Source: Photobacterium profundum (GTDB lineage: Bacteria > Pseudomonadota > Gammaproteobacteria > Enterobacterales > Vibrionaceae). From it: a stretch of DNA of 64,000 nt. Positions 44,760-54,651 of the stretch are shown here, piece after piece. The position numbers and the translations under genes were made by a program. Where the stretch lies: positions 1-64,000 of the forward strand of contig NZ_PYOD01000018.1 in NCBI RefSeq assembly GCF_003026285.1. The letters are read 5' to 3'. Below the pieces are notes generated by a model. The model saw only the letters and a program-made list of their open reading frames with translations. It did no database searches and was not told the DNA's origin. Position 1 is the first letter of the stretch. Every line of letters starts with the position of its first letter.

Positions 44760-46853
44760 TTATGTACGAAACTGATTTAGTTCCGTACGTAATGTAGTCG
44801 CCGTATCAGCCAATTGTTCCGACAAGGTAGACGATGCATTCATGCTATCCACTACATCATTGGCGGTTTCGTTGATGATCACTACGTTGCGGTTGATCTC
44901 TTCGGTGACCAAACTTTGCTCTTCTGCGGCAGATGCAATCTGGTTGTTCATATCGTTGACCACGTTAATCGCGGCATTGATTTCTTCTAATGCAGCTTGA
45001 GCTGAATCTGTTTCAGTACGGGTTGAGAGGGCTTGTTGTTGACTCTCGGCCATCAAAACTACGATCGATTGGGTTTCGTTTTCGAGGCGAGATAACATGC
45101 CACGGATTTCTTCGGTTGATCCTTGTGTGCGATTTGCCAAGCTACGAACTTCGTCGGCAACGACGGCAAAGCCACGGCCAAATTCACCTGCACGGGCAGC
45201 TTCAATCGCGGCATTAAGAGCGAGTAAATTAGTTTGATCCGCAATACCGCCAATTTCAGACAAGATGTTCTGAATCGCGGCACTGGATTCAGCCAAGTTC
45301 TGGATTTGCGCTTGTGCATTGTTAATACGTTCTGCTAATTCGGTGACGGAACAGGCGGCGTAATCCATTTTCGCAATGCCTTCTTGGCTACTCACTTGCA
45401 CCTGACTCGCTGCGGTGGCTGCCTGAACAGCAGAGCTTGCCACTTCATTGGCTGTGGCACTCATTTCATTCATAGCGGTGGCTAATGAGTTCACTTCAGC
45501 CAACTGTATCGCCAGTTTCGTTTTCGCGTCGTCTGATTTTTCGGTACCGGCAACGGCATTGCGATCCACGGCTTCCGCGGTTTCGGTCGCGTGACGCAGG
45601 GTTTCTTGCATACGTGCTACGAACGTATTGAACCAGTGCGCGAGTTGACCCGTTTCGTCTTTGCTGTGAATTTCAATACGGTGGGTTAAATCACCTTCAC
45701 CTTCGGCAATATCACGCATGCGCTCAACTAACTGCATCATGATTTTGCCGATGTTGTTTGCCAGTAAAATCATGGCTACAATACCCACGATGGCTGCGAA
45801 TAAGCCCGCTAACACACCATTTGTGATGGCTTGGTCGTTTTGCTCTGTGCTCCAATCGGTGAAAGCATTCACGTCTTTGGTTAACACGTTAGAAGGAATT
45901 GATACCAACACAATCCATGGTTTGCCTGTGGTATTAACTGATGATACTGCCATGATGTCGTTACCGATCGTCAGCAGTGTTTGATTGTTACTTAAGGCGA
46001 GCTGTTGAATATCGCCCCAACGTTGTGAAATATCACCAGAAACAGCCTTACCCACATCGGCAGGTGCTTTGCTGTGCGCCATCACATTACCTTGCCATGA
46101 GGTAATCATGATGTCGCCTTGGCCGTCATACAGCTCGCTAGCAAGTTGTTGGCTTTGACCTTGAAATTCAGCCAACGACCAGTCAAAACCTAATGAACCA
46201 ACGATTTTTCCGTTAACTTTCAATGGTTGGCTGATAGTAGTGATCAGCTCTTTGTTGCCACGCACGTCGTAATAATACGGTTCCATAACAAACGTATTGC
46301 CCGTTTCATACGGCGCGAGATGCCACTCGTCAATACGTTCTCCATTGCTATTAAGCGATTGGTTTCGGAAGGAATCCATTGCTGTAGGTTCAAAGCCACC
46401 AGCCGAGGTAGGGGAAAAAAATGGGGCTAGGTAACCCGCTTTATTTAATGAAGCAAGGCCTTCTTGCGTGACTGGTGCAGCCCAAGGTGAGAATTCCCAT
46501 ACCATGTAACCGGCAAAAACACTTTTGTTTTGATTTTTAAGGCTAGCAATAAACTGTTGAACTAAAAGATCGGCGCTGCCTTGTTGTGATGCCGTTAATT
46601 CGAGCATGGTACGTAATTGGTCAAGATTAGCCAAAACCGGAGCCAGTTGGTTATTTAGCGTGTTGCTTTGCTCGTTAGCTGCAGCGATGAGGTTATTGTC
46701 TGTTGCTGTTTTTAATTGTTCAGTAACACGGTTGGTAATTTGATGCTGAACGGAAGTGAATGATTGCGTGGTAAACCACATTGCAATAGCAAGCGTGAAT
46801 ATCATTGCTACGCCAGAGCTGACTGCAATGCGTGTTTTAATAGATGCAAACAC
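44760..46853 (-). CDS. Methyl-accepting chemotaxis protein with dCache-type sensor
   Basis: A 697-residue chemoreceptor. One helix near residues 8-28, a periplasmic sensor of about 320 residues of dCache type (GYMVWEFSPWAAP, MEPYYYDVRGNKELITTISQPL, GSLGFDWSL), a second helix near 350-372, HAMP, and a signalling domain whose hairpin tip reads EIGGIADQTNLLALNAAIEAARAGEFGRGF. It controls CheA through CheW. The start is GTG at 46853, preceded by GAGGGATC; upstream residues are not receptor-like. Ligand unknown; dCache sensors often bind amino acids or other small organics. Confidence 0.93.
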   Translation of the reverse strand: MFASIKTRIAVSSGVAMIFTLAIAMWFTTQSFTSVQHQITNRVTEQLKTATDNNLIAAANEQSNTLNNQLAPVLANLDQLRTMLELTASQQGSADLLVQQFIASLKNQNKSVFAGYMVWEFSPWAAPVTQEGLASLNKAGYLAPFFSPTSAGGFEPTAMDSFRNQSLNSNGERIDEWHLAPYETGNTFVMEPYYYDVRGNKELITTISQPLKVNGKIVGSLGFDWSLAEFQGQSQQLASELYDGQGDIMITSWQGNVMAHSKAPADVGKAVSGDISQRWGDIQQLALSNNQTLLTIGNDIMAVSSVNTTGKPWIVLVSIPSNVLTKDVNAFTDWSTEQNDQAITNGVLAGLFAAIVGIVAMILLANNIGKIMMQLVERMRDIAEGEGDLTHRIEIHSKDETGQLAHWFNTFVARMQETLRHATETAEAVDRNAVAGTEKSDDAKTKLAIQLAEVNSLATAMNEMSATANEVASSAVQAATAASQVQVSSQEGIAKMDYAACSVTELAERINNAQAQIQNLAESSAAIQNILSEIGGIADQTNLLALNAAIEAARAGEFGRGFAVVADEVRSLANRTQGSTEEIRGMLSRLENETQSIVVLMAESQQQALSTRTETDSAQAALEEINAAINVVNDMNNQIASAAEEQSLVTEEINRNVVIINETANDVVDSMNASSTLSEQLADTATTLRTELNQFRT

Positions 46854-47186
46854 GTGCTGATCCCTCGTTAATATAAAAAAGATAAATAGAAAATGGTTAG
46901 ATTTATTATAAAAATAGTTATTTTTGGAACCAGAGGAATTATAAAGCAAAGATAAAAACAGAAGATGTGCAGATGTAGTTAATCATTAAAGATAATGAAT
47001 AGGTTATTAATGCATCAGAGGTCATCGCTAAATGGCCCTAAACAGGCATAACAAAATAGGATAGGCACAATTAACCATCTTGTCGTGCAAGATGATATTT
47101 TAATTTATGAGTACCTGCCTTTAAATACAGTCAATAAAAAGGTGAAGGCAATCCATTGAACGTCAATGATTGAAGGTAACTCTTTA

Positions 47187-48206
47187 TTAAAACAGGTATA
47201 ACATTCCAATGCTTGCTAGGTTTACTGACGAATCATAAAAGTTAATATCACTATCTTCTTCAAACCAGACCACACCAGCATTGGCAAGCCAGCCTTCCCA
47301 GCCAAAAGGTTTGTTATAGAAGGCTGTAAAGCTGGCACCATATCGATTACTGTCTGCTTTTTTACTGTAAACTGGGTTGGCCTCATCGTATTCCAAAGTT
47401 GCATAATTGGCATTGGTGACAAATTTCCAGCGATTAACTGAGTAAATATAGTTTATATTAAAAGACAGTCCATCATAGGCTACGGCGTCGCCGTCAAGAT
47501 CTTGATCAATATAGGCTATAGCAGGGGTAACTCGATGTTTATTCTCGTCCCAGTTAAAAGAGTATTGAACAGAGAAGCGATTTCTATCGCCGTTACGATC
47601 CAGCAGAGCGCGATCAGCAGTAGATAACCCCAGATCTTCACCACTTCGTTCCTTATCGATATCAACTTCCCGTGCAGAGTAGCGAAGCTCTAGTCCGGTT
47701 CCGTATATTTTATCCCAGATGAGTCGATAGCCGTTGCTGGAGCGATCGGTGTTTATACGATTGGTGCCAGTAACAAAGGGATCTTCCCACACTTCGGTCG
47801 CAAGCGGCGTATGTAAAAAGCTAACACCGATTACACCTGCATTACCTATTTCTTGCCGTACACCAGCAAGGGCGGCAAAGTCGAAACGGATATAGTCTTC
47901 AAGTTGGTTACCAAAAAATACCTGGGTACGGGTGCTGGCAAAAGTGTAGGCGATCTCCAGACCGAGTACAGGTAGACCGGAGGTTTCACTATCAGGTGAG
48001 TTAGTGAGAGTGTCGATGCTTTTGTTACCAAGGTCGACACTGCCGAACTTTGCCAGCGTGTTGGATTCGACGTTGGTAACACCAGCTCCGAGATTGATAA
48101 AACCACTGAAGCCACTTTGCGGGGGAATTGGCTTCATAGCGTAAGCGGATGACACCATGGTAGTGCTGAAGACAAGAAAACTCAGGTAACGCATAGAAAA
48201 TCTCAT
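47187..48206 (-). CDS. DUF2860-type outer-membrane protein
   Basis: A 339-residue protein with a signal peptide (1-23, ending AYA) and a beta-rich body with alternating aromatic strands and a C-terminal strand ending YLF, as in outer-membrane barrels. SGFSGFINLGAGVTNVESN fits DUF2860 proteins of Vibrionaceae. Function unknown. Start at 48206 or the internal ATG at 48194. Confidence 0.8.
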   Translation of the reverse strand: MRFSMRYLSFLVFSTTMVSSAYAMKPIPPQSGFSGFINLGAGVTNVESNTLAKFGSVDLGNKSIDTLTNSPDSETSGLPVLGLEIAYTFASTRTQVFFGNQLEDYIRFDFAALAGVRQEIGNAGVIGVSFLHTPLATEVWEDPFVTGTNRINTDRSSNGYRLIWDKIYGTGLELRYSAREVDIDKERSGEDLGLSTADRALLDRNGDRNRFSVQYSFNWDENKHRVTPAIAYIDQDLDGDAVAYDGLSFNINYIYSVNRWKFVTNANYATLEYDEANPVYSKKADSNRYGASFTAFYNKPFGWEGWLANAGVVWFEEDSDINFYDSSVNLASIGMLYLF

Positions 48207-48399
48207 TGACTAATTAATATTAATATCAACAATAGTCATATTTCCGGTCTGGAATTTTATTAATGATAAGAAATACACTAAAAGCTTTCCAGTTAGGCTA
48301 GATCAGAAGATTAATGGATGTGGTGGAACCTGTCAGCTTAGGTTACGAACTGGCACTGACAGATTGAACTTTGGCTAAGCCATATTCCACTGCGATTTG

Positions 48400-49761
48400 T
48401 TATTTTTCAGGAGTGACCATTTCCATTACTTCTATATCAACAATGCGAGAACGATTCATGATGATCTTCCATCGTTGAATACGTACCGTATCGTCTTCAT
48501 CTGTTTCTTTGGTGATTAAGTTAATTAAGTGGCGTTTTTCAACCGACTCCTTGGTAACCTGCCCATCATTGAGTTGGTAAATTCGCTGTGACCCTTTTTC
48601 CATTAAGCGGGTAAATACACGTAAATCAAGCATGATGGATTCAAGTGTTTGTTCATAACCACTTAAAAACTTAGTGGGTGACATACGAGTGGTACTTTTG
48701 TAGTGCAATATCGTTTCTTCACGTTGCGATACTTGGTGTTTACGCACCTTTTTAATATCGCTTTCTAATGCGTCGTAGTTGGTATACTCCAGCCATTCCA
48801 GTTGTCGACCTGTTAGGTGGCCTGTATTTGCATCGAAGAATTGTTTACGCCACTTTGCTTTACCTTTGCGCAATAGGCGCCATAACATTATTTTTAAATC
48901 GTCTTTAAATACTTCACGAGCCGCATAGATCAAAGAAAGTACCAAGATGAAAGAGGCTGTAATATCACCTAAGAAACCGCGTGCTTTAATCAGCATGATG
49001 GTAACGAAAATCATCACGATACCTGCAGCCAAACCGGTCACAATTTTCTTGGTATTTTTACCCAGTTCAATGGTTTTTTCTTTCATTGTTACTGGGTATT
49101 CAATCAAGCGCCGCAGTAAACGCATTTTGTTAGACATACGCGTTTGATCTTGCATTGCTTTTGAAGAGTTATAGTCGTGCTTAGTACGGTGCTCTGATTC
49201 TGTTTTGCAGGTTTCTAACAGCATTTCCTTTATTTCTGGATATTCTTTGCTGCGAGGTAGATGCGATACTAATGCAAGGCAACGTTGTTCGGTAAACCAC
49301 GATAAGTAATTATCGATATTTTCGTAGTATTTCAGCAGTTTTTTATCAGTAGGACGACTTCTACGTAAGCGCTTTAGAATACGTACACAAAGTTGGGCAA
49401 CTTCGGCGACTTCTTCTAAATCACGTTCTTGTTTATCATCTAATAATTGCTGAGCTGATTTCTCGAGCGCAAGCGCATACTGATAGGCGTATAAACTCAA
49501 ACTTAAACGATACTGTTCACTGGATAGTTTACCTCGGCTGGCGAGTCGACTGTGTACCAGTGGAAGATGATTAATGTCACTGTAGTAAGTACGTTTGCCT
49601 TGAATGGCATTGTGATAAAATTCATCTTCGGTAACGATATTGGAATGTAAGCCAAGTTCACCAGGAACGAAAATATACATATCAAGCTGTCGATTAGTTG
49701 TTTCCTGGATGACATGGGAAATCTTTAGTTTATGCCCATCTTTTCTTTCGACAGTGATCAC
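48400..49761 (-). CDS. Large hypothetical membrane protein
   Basis: A 453-residue protein I do not recognise. Residues 1-235 are soluble and mostly helical, rich in Arg, Lys and Leu; two membrane helices follow (about 240-259 and 264-282); residues 285-453 are again soluble and charged. Both large parts would lie on the cytoplasmic side. It starts with GTG at 49761, with GAGG rather far upstream, so the true start might be internal. Monocistronic, divergent from the S1 protein gene. Confidence 0.7.
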   Translation of the reverse strand: MITVERKDGHKLKISHVIQETTNRQLDMYIFVPGELGLHSNIVTEDEFYHNAIQGKRTYYSDINHLPLVHSRLASRGKLSSEQYRLSLSLYAYQYALALEKSAQQLLDDKQERDLEEVAEVAQLCVRILKRLRRSRPTDKKLLKYYENIDNYLSWFTEQRCLALVSHLPRSKEYPEIKEMLLETCKTESEHRTKHDYNSSKAMQDQTRMSNKMRLLRRLIEYPVTMKEKTIELGKNTKKIVTGLAAGIVMIFVTIMLIKARGFLGDITASFILVLSLIYAAREVFKDDLKIMLWRLLRKGKAKWRKQFFDANTGHLTGRQLEWLEYTNYDALESDIKKVRKHQVSQREETILHYKSTTRMSPTKFLSGYEQTLESIMLDLRVFTRLMEKGSQRIYQLNDGQVTKESVEKRHLINLITKETDEDDTVRIQRWKIIMNRSRIVDIEVMEMVTPEK

Positions 49762-50038
49762 TTCGTTTATATGCCTCTATGCTGGTGGTTATTCGGTGTT
49801 TATGGTTATAATTTTAGAGTATTTAAGTGGGTATTATTAGTTGATTCTGCATTGATTTGTGTCAACAGCATGAAATTTAGCCAAATAACCGAAGATAGGT
49901 CAGGCAAGCTGAACTAACATCACGTATAATGCGCGACCAAAGTTCGTATTGATACTCGTCTATAGCGTAATGTCTCGCTGTTTGTGACTTAGCTTTACGA
50001 AATGTATCATTATTATTTACTCAGAGAGTGTCGGATTC

Positions 50039-50881
50039 ATGATTAAGATTGGACAATACAACACATTAGAAGTCGTCAAGCTAGTTGATTTTGGCGTTTT
50101 TCTAGATGGTGGTGAAGACATTGGTAATATTCTTTTGCCAAAGAATTCTGTTCCAGCCGGCACGCAACTGGGTGATGAGCTGAAAGTTTTCATCTATTTT
50201 GATTCGCAAGATGACATCATTGCAACCACGACAGAACCATTGGTTCAGGTAGGTGAGTTTGCTAAGCTACGTGTTGTAGGCGTTAGCAGCTTTGGTGCAT
50301 TTGTTGATTGGGGTTTGGTTAAAGACCTATTAGTTCCATTCAGTGAGCAACGCCGTAAGTTGGAAGAAGGCGACAACGTGATGCTTCGCGTTTATACCGA
50401 TAAAGCATCGGGTCGTATTGTTGGCTCAACGAAGTTTAACCGTTTCCTTGATAACACACCGGCTAATTACACTGTTGGCCAAGAAGTGAAAGTAACTATT
50501 GTCGAAATTACCGACCTTGGCTACAAAGTTGCGATTGAAAATGAGCACTGGGGTCTTATCTTCAAAACAGAGTCTTTTGGTAAACTGTTTGTTGGCAAGA
50601 AACTGAGAGCGTTTGTGAAAGAACTTCGTCCAGACGGTAAAATCAGCTTGTCACTACAGAAAGCAGGCCGTGGCAAAGTTGACGATTTGTCAGATAAAGT
50701 GTTGAAGTCGCTTGAGCGTAAGGGTGGTTTCATGCCACTAAGCGATAAATCATCACCTGATGAAATTTTCGAAGCGTTCCGTACAAGTAAAGCAACGTTC
50801 AAGAAAACAATCGGTGGCTTATACAAGCAAGGTCTGATTGAAATCACTCGTGAAGGTATTCAGCTTAAAGACAACGACTAG
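50039..50881 (+). CDS. CvfB-family S1-domain RNA-binding protein
   Basis: A 280-residue protein with tandem S1-like OB folds and a C-terminal winged helix, the plan of CvfB (YitL). VVKLVDFGVFLDGG (13-26), LRVVGVSSFGAFVDWG (77-92) and VTIVEITDLGYKVAI (around 150) are three S1 units; TSKATFKKTIGGLYKQGLIEI is the terminal helix-turn-helix. CvfB affects virulence-gene expression in Staphylococcus; here the role is RNA binding by inference. Strong terminator. Confidence 0.9.
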   Translation: MIKIGQYNTLEVVKLVDFGVFLDGGEDIGNILLPKNSVPAGTQLGDELKVFIYFDSQDDIIATTTEPLVQVGEFAKLRVVGVSSFGAFVDWGLVKDLLVPFSEQRRKLEEGDNVMLRVYTDKASGRIVGSTKFNRFLDNTPANYTVGQEVKVTIVEITDLGYKVAIENEHWGLIFKTESFGKLFVGKKLRAFVKELRPDGKISLSLQKAGRGKVDDLSDKVLKSLERKGGFMPLSDKSSPDEIFEAFRTSKATFKKTIGGLYKQGLIEITREGIQLKDND

Positions 50882-50907
50882 TTAGCCTGAAAATATCGAA
50901 CACCCCC

Positions 50908-50937
50908 AAAAGCCGATGATAATCATCGGCTTTTTTT
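50908..50937 (+). terminator. Terminator of the CvfB-type gene
   Basis: AAAGCCGATGAT and ATCATCGGCTTT with a one-base centre plus long T tract. Confidence 0.92.
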
Positions 50938-51155
50938 GTGACTACTGCCATATATCCCTCATTTTTATCCTTTTATTGCTATGAAACTATTCTTCCAAGA
51001 GTATTCTGGGTAAGCAAATAGTTGCATTTTGACAAAACAAAAAGCGCGAGATGGAAGTACGTGCCGTATGTGTTTTGTGTTTTCTAATACCACTCTGAAT
51101 AAGTGAATGATCAGAGAATTATTTAGATTGGTACCCATGATTAAAAGGATTTGAT

Positions 51156-52787
51156 ATGCAAGGCATCAAGAAATCTAAGTTAGCGGCAATGGTTGCTCTT
51201 ATAGCTGCGGCACCGTTGGTTATTGCCCCCGTTTCAGCTGCAGATGTACCTGCAGGGGTTACGTTAGCAAAGGTTCAAGAGATCGTTCGTGGTAATGGCG
51301 ATGAAGTGCCAACGCTGGATCCCGCGTATTCATCTGATACTGCGAGCTCTCGTGTTATTCAAGATATGTTTGAGGGGTTAGTGACTCAAGATACTGCTGG
51401 CAATATTGTTCCTGCTTTAGCAACAAGTTGGGAAAAGTCAGAAGATGGAAAAGTGTATACCTTTCATTTACGTGATGGGGCTAAGTGGTCGAATGGCGAG
51501 CCAATAACAGCGAAAGATTTTGAATATAGCTTTCAGCGTGTGATTGATCCTGCAACAGCTGCACCTTATGCCTGGTATTACACAATGGCAAACATTGTGA
51601 ATGCTGATGAAATCAACAAAGGCGAGTTATCGACAGATCAGTTAGGTGTGAAAGCGCTGGATGATAAAACGCTTCAAATTACGCTAACGAAACCCGTGCC
51701 GTACTTTGCTAAAATGTTAGTACATGAATCGACGTATCCTGTTTATCAAGCTGCGATCGAAAAATACGGTGACGCATGGACGAAGCCAGAGAATATTGTC
51801 ACAAGCAGCGCTTATAAGCTAAGTAAGTGGGTATTGAACGAGCGTATCGTGTTGGAAAAGAGCCCAACGTATTGGAACAATGAAAAAACACAAGTAACCA
51901 AAGTTACTTACCTGCCAATTCAAGATCTAACCGCAGAGTATAACCGCTTCCGTACTGGTGAAATTGATATCACCTCGTCATTTCCTTTAGAGCAATACAA
52001 TGCGATTAAAAAGCAACGTCCTGACGAGCTATTAACAATGCCATCGTTGGGTACGTATTATTATTTATTCAATATTAATAAAAAGCCGTTTGATGATGTG
52101 CGAGTGCGTAAAGCCTTAGCCTATGCCATCGATCGTAATGTTGTAACAGATATCATTTTGGGACAGGGTCAAATTCCGGCTTATGGTGTAACGCCACCTT
52201 CAGTATCTGGTTTTGAAGCACCGAAGCTTGCATGGGAATCCATGAGCCAGAAAGAGCGTACTAAGAAAGCTCAAGCGTTATTAAAAGAAGCAGGGTTTGA
52301 TAAAAAGAACCCGCTTAAGTTCGAGTTGGTTTACAACACCAGTGAATCACATAAGAAATTAGCCATTGTTGTTTCTTCGATGTGGAAGAAAAGTTTAGGT
52401 GTTGAAGTCGAACTAGCAAACCAAGAATGGAAAACATTCTTACAAAAACTATCTCAACGTGACTTTGATGTTGCACGTTATGCGTGGGTAGGCGATTACA
52501 ACGAAGCATCAACGTTTTTATCATACTTTGAAAGTACTGGTATGAACTACGCAAGATGGAGCAATGTTAATTACGATGAGGCGATGAAGCTAGCCATTAA
52601 AGCACCAACAGATAGCAAACGTAATGATTATTACCAGCAGGCAGAAGAAGTATTTGCAGACGAGATGCCAGCGGTGCCGTTATATTTCTATACTCGTTCT
52701 GTATTGAAGCAAACGAAAGTGGGTGGCTATTCGAAAACGAATGCATCAGAAGGGCGTTATACGCGTGATTTGTATGTAACTCAATAA
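51156..52787 (+). CDS. oppA: OppA-type oligopeptide-binding protein
   Basis: A 543-residue periplasmic solute-binding protein of family 5. Signal peptide residues 1-29 (ends VSA-A). NGDEVPTLDPAYSSDTASSRVIQDMFEGL is the family opening; WKSEDGKVYTFHLRDGAKWS-like and FSYCAW-like pockets follow; the ending YTRSVLKQTKVGGY is typical of OppA. It binds peptides for import through an OppBCDF transporter, which is not encoded here, so it is an orphan binding protein. It has its own terminator. The name is by family. Confidence 0.85.
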   Translation: MQGIKKSKLAAMVALIAAAPLVIAPVSAADVPAGVTLAKVQEIVRGNGDEVPTLDPAYSSDTASSRVIQDMFEGLVTQDTAGNIVPALATSWEKSEDGKVYTFHLRDGAKWSNGEPITAKDFEYSFQRVIDPATAAPYAWYYTMANIVNADEINKGELSTDQLGVKALDDKTLQITLTKPVPYFAKMLVHESTYPVYQAAIEKYGDAWTKPENIVTSSAYKLSKWVLNERIVLEKSPTYWNNEKTQVTKVTYLPIQDLTAEYNRFRTGEIDITSSFPLEQYNAIKKQRPDELLTMPSLGTYYYLFNINKKPFDDVRVRKALAYAIDRNVVTDIILGQGQIPAYGVTPPSVSGFEAPKLAWESMSQKERTKKAQALLKEAGFDKKNPLKFELVYNTSESHKKLAIVVSSMWKKSLGVEVELANQEWKTFLQKLSQRDFDVARYAWVGDYNEASTFLSYFESTGMNYARWSNVNYDEAMKLAIKAPTDSKRNDYYQQAEEVFADEMPAVPLYFYTRSVLKQTKVGGYSKTNASEGRYTRDLYVTQ

Positions 52788-52808
52788 AATAATATAGATT
52801 GTTCAAAA

Positions 52809-52863
52809 TAAAAGCAGAGCACTATTCGTATTACAAACCAGTAATACCGTGCTCTGCTTTTTA
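52809..52863 (+). terminator. Terminator of the oppA-type gene
   Basis: AAAAGCAGAGCAC pairs with GTGCTCTGCTTTT, with an inner ATTAC/GTAAT pair, then T. Confidence 0.88.
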
Positions 52864-52986
52864 TTATGATAAATAAGTTATTGTGAGAAATAAGCGGTTC
52901 ACAATTAGCACGTAATCATTCACTATGAACTCAGTAGCTTATTTGGTGTGGCTTGTTCGGTATGAGTTACTCGCTTATACGACGCT

Positions 52987-53031
52987 CTATGTACACATGC
53001 GCTATATAAACACGTGCTATGTAAACAATAG
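52987..53031. repeat. Three tandem 15-bp imperfect repeats upstream of the lipase-like gene
   Basis: CTATGTACACATGCG, CTATATAAACACGTG and CTATGTAAACAATAG follow one another without gap, ending five bases before the ribosome site of the gene at 53049. A CTATGTAAACA-like unit is shared. Confidence 0.6.
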
Positions 53032-53048
53032 ACGAAAGGGGTTCATGA

Positions 53049-54302
53049 ATGGTTATACAAACATCAAAAAAACGATTTAAGCATGTGCGTGCTTCTGATC
53101 TTCGCGGAATGGGGCAGTTGGCTACGCAGGCAACCATGAATGTAACCCGCATTGCTGAAGGTGTTCACCAATCTGTATGGAATACATTGGGAATGCCTGG
53201 AGGTAAAAAACCCGGTCGTACAAGAGGTATTACAGGCCTTGTTTATAACAGTATTTATGGCGTAACCCAATTATTGGGAAGCGGTGTAGATAAGGTACTT
53301 GAGAAACAACAGCCTTGGTTCGACACCTTAGATAAAGATAAAACAGAAACCAATGAGCGTACGGCAGTTTTGTCTGCATTAAATGGGATTATGGGCGATC
53401 AGCTCGTTGAGTCAAATAACCAATTAGCAATCCCGATGACCTTTTACCATCAGCAGCAAGCTTTAAGTTGGAATGATAAAAAGCAAGCACTTGTTATTCC
53501 ACAAGCGAAGAATAAAGTATTGTTGATGATCCATGGTTTGTGCATGAATGATCGCCAATGGTGTGGTGAGTATGAAGGGACGGAGGTCAATCATGGTGAG
53601 CAACTATCATCCACGCTAGGCTATACCCCTGTTTATCTTCGATACAATACTGGCCTCCATGTTTCACTAAATGGAAGGGAGTTGTCTGAGCTGCTTGAAC
53701 AGTTAGTCGATAGTTGGCCCGTTGAAATAGAAGAGCTGACAGTGGTTGCTCATAGCATGGGAGGTCTAGTAACCCGCAGTGCCGTTCATTATGGTTTTCA
53801 GCAATCAAAGCACTGGCCAAATGTGATTAAAAATATTGTTTTCCTTGGTACGCCGCATCACGGAGCGCCATTGGAGCGTGCAGGGAATAAGCTAGGTGCA
53901 ATATTAAGTGCAATCCCTTATACCGCCCCCTTCAATAGGCTTAGCAATCTTCGCAGTTCAGGGATCACCGATTTGCGTTACGGTTATATTATTGATGAGG
54001 ATTGGCAAGGGCAAGAACGCTTTGGTAACCATGCTGACGAACGTTTGAGGGTATCGTTACCGCCCCAGGTTGCTTGTTTTACTGTTGCTGCTACAACTGC
54101 CAGCCAAAGAAGCCTTTTAGCTGATAGATTAATAGGGGATGGGCTTGTTCCTCTTCACAGCGCTTTGGGTATCCATAAAGTCGAAGATCATCATTTATCG
54201 TTTGCTGAGACGTCACAGAAAATTTTCTATGGTATGAATCATATGCAATTGCTAAGTGATCCCGCTGTTAGCCAGCAGCTAGAAGAGTGGTTGAGTTATT
54301 AA
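53049..54302 (+). CDS. Alpha/beta-hydrolase (lipase-like)
   Basis: A 417-residue hydrolase with no signal peptide. After about 150 residues of N-terminal domain, the hydrolase fold starts: LLMIHGLCMND (oxyanion HG at 162-163), VVAHSMGGLV (nucleophile S236), FLGTPHHGAP, acid D near 366 in IGDGLVPLHSA and His near 398 in GMNHMQLL. This pattern is that of PGAP1/lipase-type esterases. AAAGGGG ribosome site. Substrate unknown; cytoplasmic location is inferred from the lack of export signal. Confidence 0.85.
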   Translation: MVIQTSKKRFKHVRASDLRGMGQLATQATMNVTRIAEGVHQSVWNTLGMPGGKKPGRTRGITGLVYNSIYGVTQLLGSGVDKVLEKQQPWFDTLDKDKTETNERTAVLSALNGIMGDQLVESNNQLAIPMTFYHQQQALSWNDKKQALVIPQAKNKVLLMIHGLCMNDRQWCGEYEGTEVNHGEQLSSTLGYTPVYLRYNTGLHVSLNGRELSELLEQLVDSWPVEIEELTVVAHSMGGLVTRSAVHYGFQQSKHWPNVIKNIVFLGTPHHGAPLERAGNKLGAILSAIPYTAPFNRLSNLRSSGITDLRYGYIIDEDWQGQERFGNHADERLRVSLPPQVACFTVAATTASQRSLLADRLIGDGLVPLHSALGIHKVEDHHLSFAETSQKIFYGMNHMQLLSDPAVSQQLEEWLSY

Positions 54303-54580
54303 TTTCGGATTTTCATATTAAACAGTTCTCTCATAATCATCGTAATTGAAACCTCTGTAACTTTATCAAGATAAAAAGCAAACGATAACGTTATGTGTGA
54401 ATTTCTAGCAGCAAGCTGTTGAAAAAATAAGCTAACAGTATTAATTTTTATTTTAATACATTAGTTTTTCTGAAAAAATCACCCGTAGTGATTTTCATTT
54501 TTAATTTAACGTATTGATAATAATAGTATTAATTTTCAATTATTATTAAGTTGGAGTTTTTCACGAATTTGCACTCATAA
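54303..54580. other. Intergenic region upstream of nupC
   Basis: AT-rich. A palindrome ATAACGTTAT at 54385-54394 is reminiscent of LacI-family half sites (central CG) but too short to name. No gene seen. Confidence 0.5.
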
Positions 54581-54596
54581 GGTGAGGTTGATCACT
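54581..54596. promoter_or_regulatory. CRP-like site upstream of nupC
   Basis: GGTGAGGTTGATCACT has a perfect GTGA-N6-TCAC core, 55 bases before the nupC start. TACAAT at 54610-54615 is a possible -10. CRP control of nupC is established in enteric bacteria. Confidence 0.6.
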
Positions 54597-54651
54597 AATT
54601 GTAGGGCGGTACAATGCGCGTCCTTTTTGAATTTACATTCTGGTTTAAACC

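Noticed and set aside
54385..54394. ATAACGTTAT as a PurR or CytR operator of nupC
   Set aside because: It is a short palindrome sharing only the centre with LacI-family operators and lies far from the gene.
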